From the NCBI GenBank assembly GCA_013697735.1, contig JACCWH010000159.1:1-45593 (forward strand): a DNA stretch of 45,593 bases. Direction: 5' to 3'. This stretch comes from Trueperaceae bacterium (GTDB lineage: Bacteria; Deinococcota; Deinococci; Deinococcales; Trueperaceae). Under the pieces are notes generated by a model. That model saw nothing but the letters and a program-made list of their open reading frames with translations, had not been told where the DNA came from and made no database searches. Shown here in pieces: positions 1-9,142 of the stretch. The translations under genes were made by a program, and so were the position numbers. Every line of letters starts with the position of its first letter. Position 1 is the stretch's first letter.

Positions 1-45
1 CGCCCGAGCGGGGGCAGGCGCGCCCGCCTCCGCACGGCGAGACGG

Positions 46-51
46 TACCGT
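46..51 (+). promoter_or_regulatory. TANNNT -10 element of tpiA (leaderless)
   Basis: TACCGT ends 6 nt before the tpiA ATG. At that distance transcription would begin at or next to the start codon, so the mRNA should be leaderless. No Shine-Dalgarno sequence is present. The same TANNNT-N5-9-start arrangement recurs at many genes in this window. Confidence 0.55.
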
Positions 52-57
52 GTCGCC

Positions 58-815
<758 letters not shown>

Positions 816-819
<4 letters not shown>

Positions 820-1931
820 GCCCCACCACCCCGAGCACCACCAAGGCTGCGGTACATAGCGCCGAGGGTGAACGCGCCCGCGTCCGCCTCGACGCCGTGC
901 GAGGCGCGCTCCAGGCGGTCGGCGCCGAGGCGCTGCTCGTGACGCAGAGCGCGAACGTCCGCTACCTCTCGAACTTCTCCTCACCCGACGACGGACGCGT
1001 GCTCGTCACACACGACGGTGCCTGGCTCGTCACCGACGGCCGCTACACCGTACAGGCCGAGGAGGAATCAGCGCTCGACGTCGAGATCACGCGCGAGTGG
1101 ATCGAATGGGTCGCGGCGCGGGCCGCCGATGCTCGGATCGCCGTCGAGGCCGAGAACTGCACGCTCGCGCGCTACGAGCGGCTCCGCGAGCTGACCGGGC
1201 GCGATCCGGTCGCCACGACCGCCCTCGTCGAGCGCGTGCGGACGGTCAAGGACGCCGATGAGATCGCCCTCCTGCGCGAGGCGGCTCGCATGACCGATCA
1301 CGCCTTCGCGCGGGTGCTCGACGGAACCCTGCGCGCAGGGGTGCGCGAGATCGACGTCGCCCTCGAGCTCGAGCGCGAGATGCGAGCCGCGGGGGCGGAC
1401 GGGATCGCGTTCGAGTTCATCGTCGCTTCCGGACCGCGCAGCGCCATGCCGCACGGCGTCGCCTCGACGCGCGTCATCGCGTCGGGCGACCTCGTGACCC
1501 TCGACTTCGGGGCGCGCGTCGCCGGGTACCACGCCGACATGACCCGCGCGGTAGCCGTGGGGCCGATCGCACCACGCCTGCGCGAACTCTTCGACGCCAC
1601 CCTCGCGGCGCAGGAAGCCGCCGTGGCGGCGATCCGACCGGGGATCACGGGCAGGGAGGCCGACGCCGTGGCGCGCGACCTCCTCGCCGAACGCGGGCTG
1701 GCCGATGCGTTCGCACACTCCCTCGGGCACGGCGTCGGGCTCGAGATCCACGAGGGACCGCGACTCTCCGGTCGCTCGGACGACGTCCTCGAACCGGGGA
1801 TGACGGTGACGGTCGAACCCGGCGTCTACCTCCCCGACGTGGGCGGCGTCCGCATCGAGGACCTGGTGCTCGTGACCGCCGACGGACACGACGTGCTCTC
1901 GAAGGCCCCCAAGGGCTACCGCGAGGTCTGA
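816..1931 (+). CDS. M24 family Xaa-Pro aminopeptidase
   Basis: Predicted cytoplasmic metallopeptidase that removes an N-terminal residue preceding proline. The 371-residue protein has an N-terminal creatinase-like domain (about residues 25-140) and a C-terminal pita-bread domain. Visible metal-ligand motifs are LDFGARVAGYHADMTR (two Asp), HSLGHGVGLEIHE (His), VEPGVY (Glu) and GGVRIED (Glu), the M24 set. The GTG at 816 overlaps the tpiA stop (GTGA). A longer open frame runs upstream inside tpiA, but it is Arg-rich antithetical-frame sequence and unlikely to be translated. The 3' end overlaps the convergent phosphohexomutase by 16 bp. Confidence 0.9.
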
Positions 1932-3361
1932 GGCGAGCGCGCCGCGCCCCCCGTGCCGTCGTGCAGCGCCACGAACGCCTCGGCGGCGTCGAGTGTACGC
2001 GCAACCGCTTCTCCGTCGGGCGCCTCACAGTAGAGCCGCAGGACGCGTTCGGTCCCCGACGCGCGAAACAGCACCCACCGGTCCCCCTCCAGGTCGAGGC
2101 GGACGCCGTCGAGCCGCTCCACGCCGACGACGCGCGCTCCCGCGAACGTGGCGGGGGCGTCGGCGAGCGCCGCCATCACCGCCGCGCCGGTCGAATCGTC
2201 GGCGACCTCCAGGTCGCGGCGATCGTAAGCGTGACGCCAGCGCGCTTCGCGCTCGAGCGCCGCGAAGCGCACGTCGAGGTCGCCGGCGCTCGCGAGGGCT
2301 TCCAGCACCAGTAGCGCGTTCAGAATGCCGTCGCGCTCGGGCACGTGGCCCCGAACGGCGAAGCCGCCCGACTCCTCGCCGGCGACCAGGACGTCACCGC
2401 GCAAGAGCTCGGCCACGAGGTGCTTGAAGCCGACGCCCGTCTGCGTGACCTCGAGGCCGCGAGCGCGTGCCAAGCGCGGAACCAACCTCGACACCGTCAC
2501 GGTGTGCACCACGCGCCCCGTACCACCGAGCCGTTGCAGGTGGTCCACGAGGAGCGCCAATACCTGATGCGACGTCCACACCCCGGAACCGGCGGTCACC
2601 ACGCCGAGGCGATCGCCGTCGCCGTCGGTCGCCACGCCGAGCGTGCGAGCGGGATCGGCGCCTCGGAGCCGGTCGCGCAGGGCGTGCAGCTGCGCGGGCA
2701 TCGGCTCGGGCTGGCCGCCGCCGAAGAGCGGATCGGGATCGGCGCGCATCGCCTCCACCGTGCACGGTAGCTCCGCCCAGCGTACGAAGTCGGCGATCCA
2801 ACCTGCCGCCGCACCGTGCATGGCGTCGTGCACGAGCGTTCCGCGCCACGCGCGCAGCACAGCGAGATCGAGCAGCGAGGCCACGTGCGCGAAGTAGTCC
2901 TCGCGGACGTCGAAGGGCGCGACGTCGCGCAGCGGTGCCCACTCGACGTCGTCGTCGACGATCGCGTTCGCGCGTCGCGCAACGTCCTCGTAGGTCGCCG
3001 TGTCGGCCGTTCCGCCGTACGGGCCCTTGAGCTTCACGCCGTTGTAGTCGGCGGTGTTGTGCGATGCGGTGAGCATCACCGCCCCCCGGGCTCCCAGGTG
3101 ACGGACCGCAAAGGAGAGCACGGGCGTGGGCAGCGGCCCGCGGTGCAGGCGAACCTCGTGCCCCGCACGGGTGAGGACCTCGGCAGCAGCGTGCGCGAAG
3201 CGCGCCCCACCGAAGCGGGTGTCGTGCGCCACGAGCACGAGGCCCGGTCCCTCCGCGAGCAGGTGGGCGGCGTACCCGTGGACGGCACGGCGCACCCGGG
3301 CGACCGTGAAGCCGTCGGCGATCACGTCGCGCCAGCCGTCCGTTCCGAACACGAGCAGCAT
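1916..3361 (-). CDS. Phosphoglucomutase/phosphomannomutase family protein
   Basis: Alpha-D-phosphohexomutase, 481 residues, predicted to move phosphate between C1 and C6 of a hexose phosphate in the cytoplasm. The four family landmarks are present in order: TASHN with the phosphoserine, DGDGDR for Mg2+ binding, GEESGGF for sugar binding, and RASGTE near the C-terminus for phosphate binding. It differs clearly from the glmM at 40993 and lacks the GlmM-specific start. Whether it prefers glucose or mannose phosphate cannot be read from the sequence. The ATG has GGAGG 7 nt upstream (3369-3373) and a TAGCGT -10 further up, so unlike many neighbours this mRNA has a short leader. It is divergent from argB. 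Confidence 0.88.
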   Translation of the reverse strand: MLLVFGTDGWRDVIADGFTVARVRRAVHGYAAHLLAEGPGLVLVAHDTRFGGARFAHAAAEVLTRAGHEVRLHRGPLPTPVLSFAVRHLGARGAVMLTASHNTADYNGVKLKGPYGGTADTATYEDVARRANAIVDDDVEWAPLRDVAPFDVREDYFAHVASLLDLAVLRAWRGTLVHDAMHGAAAGWIADFVRWAELPCTVEAMRADPDPLFGGGQPEPMPAQLHALRDRLRGADPARTLGVATDGDGDRLGVVTAGSGVWTSHQVLALLVDHLQRLGGTGRVVHTVTVSRLVPRLARARGLEVTQTGVGFKHLVAELLRGDVLVAGEESGGFAVRGHVPERDGILNALLVLEALASAGDLDVRFAALEREARWRHAYDRRDLEVADDSTGAAVMAALADAPATFAGARVVGVERLDGVRLDLEGDRWVLFRASGTERVLRLYCEAPDGEAVARTLDAAEAFVALHDGTGGAARSPQTSR

Positions 3362-3382
3362 GGTCGTCCCTCCAGGGGCGGC

Positions 3383-3410
3383 ACGCTACCACGCACCACC
3401 ACGGTAGGCT
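3383..3410. promoter_or_regulatory. Divergent -10 elements between the phosphohexomutase gene and argB
   Basis: On the minus strand TAGCGT (3383-3388) sits 21 nt before the mutase ATG, leaving room for a GGAGG Shine-Dalgarno. On the plus strand TAGGCT (3405-3410) ends 7 nt before the argB ATG, with no Shine-Dalgarno, as expected for a leaderless transcript. Good -35 hexamers are not evident for either. Confidence 0.45.
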
Positions 3411-3417
3411 CGCCCGC

Positions 3418-4191
3418 ATGACGGCCCCCTCCCCCACCTGGGTGATCAAGTACGGCGGCAACGCCATGACCGATGCGAACGCGCGTGCGCGCGTGCTGGC
3501 CGACGTCCGCGCCCTCGCGCCCGGTGGCATCCGACCGCTGCTGGTGCACGGTGGTGGCCCCTACATCGAGCAGGCACTCGCGCTCGCCGGCGTCGAATCG
3601 ACCGTCGTGCGAGGGCTCCGCGTCACCACACCCGCGAGCCTAGCGGTGATCGAACCTACCCTCACCATGCTCGGCAAGCGGCTCGCGGCCGAACTCGGGA
3701 ACGCGGTCGGCCTCACCGGTCGCGACGCGCGGCTCCTCGTCGCTGCGCGCGTCGATCCCGAGCTCGGCGAGGTCGGCACCGTCACGCGCGTGCGCCTGGA
3801 GCTGCTCGAAGCGCTCCTCGACGCCGGATTCACGCCCGTGATCGCCTGCCTCGCCGTCGACGAGGGCGGTGCACCCCTCAACGTGAACGCCGACGACGTC
3901 GCCGGAGGGGTGGCCGCCGCGCTGCGCGCACCGTGCGTCTTCCTCACCAACGTCGCGGGTGTACTCGACGACCCCGCCGACGCAGGCAGTCGCCTCCCCA
4001 CGCTCGATCGCGAGGAGGTGCGCGCGCGGGTCGAGGACGGGCGCGTGGCCGGGGGGATGATCCCCAAGGTCGAGGCCGCGCTCGCGGCACTCGCGCGCGG
4101 CGCGCCCTCGGCCGTCATCGCCGACGGGCGCGTGGCCGGGGAGCTCGAACGGGTCCGGTCGGGGGCGGCCGGCACGCGCATCGTGCCGTGA
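3418..4191 (+). CDS. argB: Acetylglutamate kinase
   Basis: Phosphorylates N-acetylglutamate in arginine biosynthesis; cytoplasmic member of the amino-acid kinase family. The 257-residue protein begins with VIKYGGNAM (phosphate-binding Lys and Gly-rich loop), then VHGGGPYI, NVNADDVAGG for substrate binding and a C-terminal GMIPKVEAA lysine segment, all typical of ArgB. The related LysW-dependent kinase LysZ shares the fold, but the KYGGNAM start resembles classical ArgB more. No other arginine genes lie nearby. The start has a TAGGCT box 7 nt upstream and looks leaderless. Confidence 0.88.
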   Translation: MTAPSPTWVIKYGGNAMTDANARARVLADVRALAPGGIRPLLVHGGGPYIEQALALAGVESTVVRGLRVTTPASLAVIEPTLTMLGKRLAAELGNAVGLTGRDARLLVAARVDPELGEVGTVTRVRLELLEALLDAGFTPVIACLAVDEGGAPLNVNADDVAGGVAAALRAPCVFLTNVAGVLDDPADAGSRLPTLDREEVRARVEDGRVAGGMIPKVEAALAALARGAPSAVIADGRVAGELERVRSGAAGTRIVP

Positions 4192-4315
4192 GCACGAGGC
4201 ACCGCCCGCAGGGCCCGGAGTGGCCGGTACCGTTCGTTTCGTCAACGTTCCGTAAGAGGCCTGCGCCTATCCTCACTCCAGCGACGAACGAACGTCGTGG
4301 CGAGAGGAGGGAACG

Positions 4316-4498
4316 ATGCACCACATCATCCAGGATCTATCGACGCCGAGCCTCGAACGCCTCGTGACCCTGCTCACGGCCCGAATCATCGCCGGCACCG
4401 CCAGCCACCACGACATCGAGAGCTACATGCGTATGCAGCTCGAGATCGCCGAGCGCACGGAGCCGTTCGCCGCCTTCTCGATCGAACCGCGCGACTGA
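4316..4498 (+). CDS. Small hypothetical protein, 60 aa
   Basis: A 60-residue protein of unknown function, not recognised as a known family. It is predicted mostly helical, with acidic and hydrophobic residues and two adjacent His at the N-terminus, and has no signal peptide or membrane segment. Translation is well supported: GAGGAGGG lies about 6-8 nt before the ATG, one of the best ribosome-binding sites in the window. TATCCT at 4268-4273 could be its -10. It stands alone between argB and the LysM/M23 gene. Confidence 0.6.
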   Translation: MHHIIQDLSTPSLERLVTLLTARIIAGTASHHDIESYMRMQLEIAERTEPFAAFSIEPRD

Positions 4499-4541
4499 CG
4501 TCACCGCCGCGCCATAGCGGTGCCGGCTACGATGTTCGTCC

Positions 4542-4658
4542 ATGTGCGGCAGTCGGATTCGCAACGCTCGGATGCAAGCGGCGCGCGGACGTGAACGGAG
4601 CGCAGAGCGTTCACGACCGCGCTGCGTAGGCTGGTCGTGGTCGCCGAGCACGTGGTAG
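4542..4658 (+). CDS. Possible leaderless upstream ORF, 38 aa
   Basis: TACGAT (4528-4533) ends 8 nt before an ATG that opens a 38-codon frame. Its stop TAG is the first half of the TAGCCT -10 box proposed for the LysM/M23 gene. The peptide is Arg-rich (MCGSRIRNAR at the start) and matches nothing known. It could be a leader peptide or only a chance open frame; the main reason to list it is the promoter spacing. Confidence 0.25.
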   Translation: MCGSRIRNARMQAARGRERSAERSRPRCVGWSWSPSTW

Positions 4659-4669
4659 CCTTTCGAGCA

Positions 4670-5890
4670 ATGCGGCTGACACGTGGTTCTCTGTTTGCAA
4701 TCGTTTTCTTCACATGCTGTTTTGCTCCCTCGTTCGCCCACGCGGGCGGCGTGACCGTTCGGGCCGGAGACTCCCTGTGGAGCCTCTCCCGTGCCCACGG
4801 CACCACGGTCGAGGCGCTGAAGAGAGCGAACGGCCTGACGACCGACCGGCTCGTTCCGGGCACGGTCCTCCGCCTCCCGGCGGACGCATTGGTGAGCGAG
4901 GGCGCCCAACCGACGACCTTCGAGAGCTACGTCGTTCGACCCGGCGACACGCTCTACGACATCGCCAACTTGCACGGTGTGGGCGTCGACGACCTGATCG
5001 CCTGGAACGACCTCGACGGAACGCTCATCCGACCCGGTCAGACGCTCTCGCTCCGCGCCCGCGCCGGCGAGACGCCCCCGGCGCCCCTCACCGTCACCGT
5101 GCAGCCCGGCCACAGCCTCTGGCAGCTCGCCCGAACACACGACACCACCGTCGCCGCCATTGCGACCGCGAACGGGATCTCGGTGAACGCCGTACTGACC
5201 GTCGGCCAGTCGCTCACCATCCCGGGGCGCTACGCCGCGGTAGGGGCGGTCGCGGGCACGGATTCAGAGTCAGGGCCCGATCTCGGCGGTCCAGCACCCG
5301 AGACGATCGTCGTGACACCGGGCGAGTCGCTCTGGCAGATCGCCCAGCGAAGCCGCACCAGCGTGAGCGAGATCATGGCGCTCAACGGCCTCCAGAGCGA
5401 CCGCCTGCACGTCGGGCAGTCCCTCCGGGTGCTCCCCACCGCCGCGCTCGGGCCCGCCCGCGAGATCGAGTTCACGCCGCGACCCGACGTCGGCGGTACG
5501 GCGATGGTCTGGCCGCTCGTGGGCAGCATCACGTCGCGCTTCGGGTATCGCCGACTTCGCATCGCCGGCACCAACATGCACTACGGACTCGACATCGACG
5601 GCAACGTCGGCGATCCAATCCGCTCCGCCAGCGCCGGCACCGTCACGTTCTCCGGCTGGCGCGGCGGGTTCGGCTACCTGGTGATCGTCGAGCAGGGAGA
5701 CACGGAGTACTACTACGCGCATGCCTCGGAGCTGCTGGTGAGCGAGGGCCAGTCCGTGGCGCCCGGTCAGGTGATCGCGCGCGTCGGCGCGACCGGCAAC
5801 GTCACCGGCCCCCACCTACATTTCGAGGTACGTGTCGACGGAACCGCCGTCGACCCCCTGCCCATCCTCGAGGCGCGCGCGAGCCGCTGA
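4670..5890 (+). CDS. Secreted LysM-repeat M23 (LytM) peptidoglycan endopeptidase
   Basis: Predicted exported murein hydrolase or activator. The 406-residue protein starts with a signal peptide (MRLTRGSLFAIVFF, cleavage after AHA), followed by four LysM repeats at about residues 28-70, 80-125, 140-185 and 212-255 (each with GDSLW, GDTLY, GHSLW or GESLW). A C-terminal M23 domain carries the zinc motifs HYGLD and HLHFEV plus the YYYAH segment, so it appears catalytically intact. ATG 4670 is preferred to the upstream GTG at 4637 because it directly precedes the signal peptide and TAGCCT (4656-4661) ends 8 nt before it. LysM would hold it on peptidoglycan. Confidence 0.92.
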   Translation: MRLTRGSLFAIVFFTCCFAPSFAHAGGVTVRAGDSLWSLSRAHGTTVEALKRANGLTTDRLVPGTVLRLPADALVSEGAQPTTFESYVVRPGDTLYDIANLHGVGVDDLIAWNDLDGTLIRPGQTLSLRARAGETPPAPLTVTVQPGHSLWQLARTHDTTVAAIATANGISVNAVLTVGQSLTIPGRYAAVGAVAGTDSESGPDLGGPAPETIVVTPGESLWQIAQRSRTSVSEIMALNGLQSDRLHVGQSLRVLPTAALGPAREIEFTPRPDVGGTAMVWPLVGSITSRFGYRRLRIAGTNMHYGLDIDGNVGDPIRSASAGTVTFSGWRGGFGYLVIVEQGDTEYYYAHASELLVSEGQSVAPGQVIARVGATGNVTGPHLHFEVRVDGTAVDPLPILEARASR

Positions 5891-5909
5891 CGCGCCGCGA
5901 GCATCCCCT

Positions 5910-6704
5910 TTGCATCTCGTCGTCATCGGTGACATCCACGCCCAATCCGGCAAGTTCTGGCGGATCCTGCGCGAGGCCGATCTGGCCGGCGACGACAAGC
6001 TACCAACGGATCGCCTGACGGGATCGGCCGACGTCCGGCTGGTGTTACTCGGCGATCTGGTGCACGCCAAGAGCCGCGAGCGCTACGGCGACCTCACGGG
6101 CGTCCGGCGCTACGACGAATACAATCCGCGCCACCTCGAGAAGGCGGAAGCCGCACAGGAGGTCTTCCTGCGTGAGGTGCTCGCCTTCCAGGAGCGCGTG
6201 CCCCCGGGGCGGATGACGATCCTGCTCGGCAACCACGACTACAACGCCATCGCCGACGATCAAGGACCGCTCCGCACCGACGACGTCTCTCATCTCGAAT
6301 GGAAAGCGAACTACGGCAACCCCCTCCCCGACGACCTACGGGCGTGGATCTCGGGCTGGGCCTCGGAGCACGTCATCGAGGGGCTCCACTTCGCCCACGT
6401 CGGGCCGCTGCCAGAACACAACACCTACGACAACGGCTTCTACCTCGAGAATCGTCGTCGCTGGATCTACGACGAGCGCGACTACCTCGACGGTACGCCG
6501 CACCGCCTCGGCGTCTACGGACACACCCCCGTTCGTGGCGGTGTCAACATCGCCTCGCAGGGGCGCGCAGTGCTGCTCGACACGAACGGCCAAGGCGACG
6601 AGTACGCCTACCTCGACCTCCAGGTGACGAAGGAAGGCTACCGTCTGCGGATGCGCGGGCTCTTCTTCGACGAGCTGATCGCGCGCGACCTGGCGCGGGG
6701 CTGA
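5910..6704 (+). CDS. Calcineurin-like metallophosphoesterase
   Basis: Member of the PPP/calcineurin-like phosphoesterase superfamily. Motifs in order are GDIH, GDLVH, GNHD and GHTP, giving the full dinuclear metal-binding set; no signal peptide is seen, so it is probably cytoplasmic. Residues 130-200 include an unusual aromatic and charged insert. The start is uncertain: TTG 5910 places the first beta-strand (LVVIGDIH) right at the N-terminus but lacks a clear ribosome-binding site, while a GTG at 5832 would overlap the M23 gene by 59 bp and add an unlikely Arg/Ser-rich stretch. The substrate cannot be told. It follows the LysM/M23 gene closely and may be cotranscribed. Confidence 0.8.
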   Translation: MHLVVIGDIHAQSGKFWRILREADLAGDDKLPTDRLTGSADVRLVLLGDLVHAKSRERYGDLTGVRRYDEYNPRHLEKAEAAQEVFLREVLAFQERVPPGRMTILLGNHDYNAIADDQGPLRTDDVSHLEWKANYGNPLPDDLRAWISGWASEHVIEGLHFAHVGPLPEHNTYDNGFYLENRRRWIYDERDYLDGTPHRLGVYGHTPVRGGVNIASQGRAVLLDTNGQGDEYAYLDLQVTKEGYRLRMRGLFFDELIARDLARG

Positions 6705-6711
6705 ACCGACA

Positions 6712-6726
6712 CGCGCGCAGCGCGCG
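6712..6726. terminator. GC hairpin between convergent genes
   Basis: CGCGCGC and GCGCGCG form a short perfect stem in the gap between the convergent phosphoesterase and TonB-like genes. It has no U-tract, so it is only a candidate bidirectional terminator. Confidence 0.25.
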
Positions 6727-6753
6727 GCGCCACGGCATCGAGCGATTCGAAGA

Positions 6754-8715
6754 TCAGGGCGCCGCGGGAGCGACCATCGGTGGCGCCCCCAGGATCGTGG
6801 TGCGCTCGAACGACGGCGTGAACACCACCCACGTCTTGAAGGGCTCGAGATCGATACCTCCGTCGGCGGTCCGGAACCGGATGCCCTGTCCCGCGCGCAT
6901 CTCCCAGAAGCCGCGCACGGCCTTCCCGCGCACGAACAGCGTGGCGTCGCCTCCGCGGAGCGGAATGTAGAGCCGCCCTTCGGCGTCGCCCGGGATGGCG
7001 CGGGCCTCGATCGACGCGACGAGCACCGCGTCGACGAGCACGGCTTCGCCGTTCGCGTCGCTGGCACCATCGCCGTTGCGGAGCCAGCGATAGGCGTTGA
7101 TGCCGCTCTCGTAGCGGAAACCGGTCTCATACGTTGCGCCGTAGCGTACGCGCAGCTCGGTAGCGTCGAAGAGCTCCTCGGCTGGGCGGAAGATGGTGCC
7201 CGTCACCGTTCGGCCTCGGCCCATGTCGATACGGTTGACGGCCGTGCGCAACGCGTCGCCGCCAGCGAAGAGGTTGTACGGTGCGCGGCCGTCGCTGCGG
7301 CTGAAGAGATCACCGCTGGTGAACGAGTTGATGGTGCGCGCGGCGGTCGTCTGGATCGACGTCATCGCCCCGGGAGAGCCGCCGTCGTGTACGAGAACCG
7401 CGTCCATGCTTCGCGCGAGTTCGACGAAGTAGTCGCGGGCGCTGCGCACGGGCCCGACGCGCTCGGGATCGGTGCGGTCGAAGACGAGCAACAGCCGTGT
7501 CAGCCCCCCCTCCACCGGCATCTCGTGGATTTGCGACGCCGGCCGAAGGCCGTGCTGTGGGTACCCCGCTACGTTGTCGACGAGCACCGCGAAGGGTCGG
7601 GCGAGCTCCTCGCGAAATGGTGCGCGCGGTGGAGCGGGCGATCCCGTCGGGTTCAGGCTCCCGTCGGGACTGGCCGCGGCGCCACGACCGACGGCCGCCT
7701 CGTCGATCGCGGGACCGGTCTGGCCGGCGCGAGGCGCGTCGCCGCCCGCGGGGGTGTCGAGATCACGCGTCGACCGCGTGGTCGTGGCAGCAGCGGCAGC
7801 GGCGGCATCGATCGTGGGCGCTTCCGTGGAGGGGATTGGGCCGATCACGTCGGCGCGGAGCTGCGGCGTGGGTACGGTCCGCGTGGCAGCGACGGACACC
7901 TGCGGCGTCACACCGACCTCGCGTCCGGGACTGACGCTCGCCTGCACGTCGGGGAGCGTCACGGGGCGCGACGCGGCGACCTGCGTCGACACCTGCGGCG
8001 TCGGCACGGGCGCCGCCTCCGCGACCGAAGCGCGTACGTTCGGGAGCGGGACCGCCTCGGCCGTCGCCACCGTCACCTGCGGCGTGGGTGCGATCGCGCG
8101 GACTTCGGGTACCACCGCGCTCACCGCCGGGGCCGGTACGGGGACGCGCTGCGCGAGTGGCGCCGGCTCGATCTCGGGGATGTCGATCTCGGGCAATGGT
8201 GTGGTGGGCACGTTCGCGACGGGCACCTCGGGTGCCGGAGCCGGGAGCGTCGGCTCCGGGCGCGGTGGCGTGGGAGCGGTCTCGGCCTGCTCCGGCGCCG
8301 CCGGTGCGGGCGCTGGGGTCGGCGGTTGCGCCGTCTGCGGCGTCGGATCGGGCGTCGCGGGCTCCGGCTCGGGGGCCGCGGCGGCTTGCGGCTCGCCGAC
8401 CTCGATGTCTTCGACCTGCGGGCGCGCCGTCTGCGGCGCGGCCTCCTCGGACGTCGGCGCCTCGACCGTCTCTTCGGCCAGGGCGGGCGTGCCGATGTCG
8501 ATCACCAGATAGGTCGGCGGCGCCACGAACGGCTGCGGACGGAGTAGCCACACGGCCAAGAGCAGCACGAGCAGGTGCAGCACGCTCGAGAGCAAGGCGG
8601 CGCGGCGGCGGTCACGATCACGCCACCATCGCCCCCACCACGCGCCCATGCCGACCCTCGCGGAGGCGAAGAGCTCACCCGCGGTCGGTCGGCGTGCCGG
8701 AGACGCGTTCGCCAT
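6754..8715 (-). CDS. TonB-like membrane-anchored protein with C-terminal DUF3048 domain
   Basis: A 653-residue protein encoded directly after exbB and exbD. Residues 39-60 form one transmembrane helix containing S43-x3-H47, the spacing of the conserved Ser/His pair in the TonB anchor that couples to ExbB/ExbD. Residues 75-370 are a long Pro/Ala/Glu-rich stretch with imperfect PTPQV and LPDVQASV-like repeats, resembling the TonB periplasm spanner. From residue 373 a DUF3048 (YerB-like) region begins with RPFAVLVDNV, followed by MPVEGG and GPVRSAR; it replaces the usual TonB C-terminal domain. Its biochemical role is unknown; DUF3048 proteins I know of are mostly lipoproteins. Inferred role: proton-motive-force-driven work on the envelope. 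The ATG has GAGGG 4 nt upstream. Confidence 0.85.
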   Translation of the reverse strand: MANASPARRPTAGELFASARVGMGAWWGRWWRDRDRRRAALLSSVLHLLVLLLAVWLLRPQPFVAPPTYLVIDIGTPALAEETVEAPTSEEAAPQTARPQVEDIEVGEPQAAAAPEPEPATPDPTPQTAQPPTPAPAPAAPEQAETAPTPPRPEPTLPAPAPEVPVANVPTTPLPEIDIPEIEPAPLAQRVPVPAPAVSAVVPEVRAIAPTPQVTVATAEAVPLPNVRASVAEAAPVPTPQVSTQVAASRPVTLPDVQASVSPGREVGVTPQVSVAATRTVPTPQLRADVIGPIPSTEAPTIDAAAAAAATTTRSTRDLDTPAGGDAPRAGQTGPAIDEAAVGRGAAASPDGSLNPTGSPAPPRAPFREELARPFAVLVDNVAGYPQHGLRPASQIHEMPVEGGLTRLLLVFDRTDPERVGPVRSARDYFVELARSMDAVLVHDGGSPGAMTSIQTTAARTINSFTSGDLFSRSDGRAPYNLFAGGDALRTAVNRIDMGRGRTVTGTIFRPAEELFDATELRVRYGATYETGFRYESGINAYRWLRNGDGASDANGEAVLVDAVLVASIEARAIPGDAEGRLYIPLRGGDATLFVRGKAVRGFWEMRAGQGIRFRTADGGIDLEPFKTWVVFTPSFERTTILGAPPMVAPAAP

Positions 8716-8722
8716 ACGACCC

Positions 8723-9142
8723 TCAGTTCCCCGCGGCGATGGCGATGCGCGTGGCGCCCGACTGCTTGATCAGGTCCATCACCCGCACCACCAGCGAGTG
8801 GGGAACGGTCCCGTCTGCGCGCAGCACCACCGCGCTCTGCCCACTCGCCTCGATGAGGTCGGCGAGGAGCGCGGGGAGCGTGTCGAGACCGACCGCAGCG
8901 CCGCCGACGAAGATCTGCTCGTCACGCGAGACGGTGACCGTCGGCCACTCCGTAGGCGTCGCCTCGGCGGTCTGCGCCTGCGGGAGGTCGACGGGGAGCC
9001 CGGTCTCGAGCGAGATGAACGTCGTGGAGACCATGAAGAAGATGATCAGGAGGAAGACCACGTCGACCATTGCGGTGAGGTCGAGACCCACCGGGTTGCG
9101 ACCGAACCGCGCCCGGGCGGGCGTGAAGCGTCGCGAAGCCAC
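8723..9142 (-). CDS. exbD: ExbD/TolR biopolymer transport protein
   Basis: Inner-membrane subunit of a proton-driven ExbB/ExbD-type motor. The 139-residue protein has a short cytoplasmic N-terminus, one transmembrane helix with the essential Asp in LTAMVDVVFLLIIFF (about residue 27), and a periplasmic domain. GTG 9142 begins right after the exbB stop and the gene ends 7 nt before the TonB-like gene, so the three form one operon. TolR and ExbD cannot be separated by sequence; no tolA, tolB or pal is present, and the TonB-like neighbour favours the ExbD label. Confidence 0.92.
   Translation of the reverse strand: MASRRFTPARARFGRNPVGLDLTAMVDVVFLLIIFFMVSTTFISLETGLPVDLPQAQTAEATPTEWPTVTVSRDEQIFVGGAAVGLDTLPALLADLIEASGQSAVVLRADGTVPHSLVVRVMDLIKQSGATRIAIAAGN

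Noticed and set aside
5832-5909. Upstream extension of the calcineurin-like phosphoesterase inside the M23 gene
   Set aside because: Residues before LVVIGDIH are Ser/Arg/Ala-rich and overlap the conserved M23 C-terminus; TTG 5910 fits the domain start better, though this is not certain.
7387-8547. 386-codon frame opposite the TonB-like gene
   Set aside because: Gly/Arg repeats simply mirror the Pro-rich spanner codons on the other strand.
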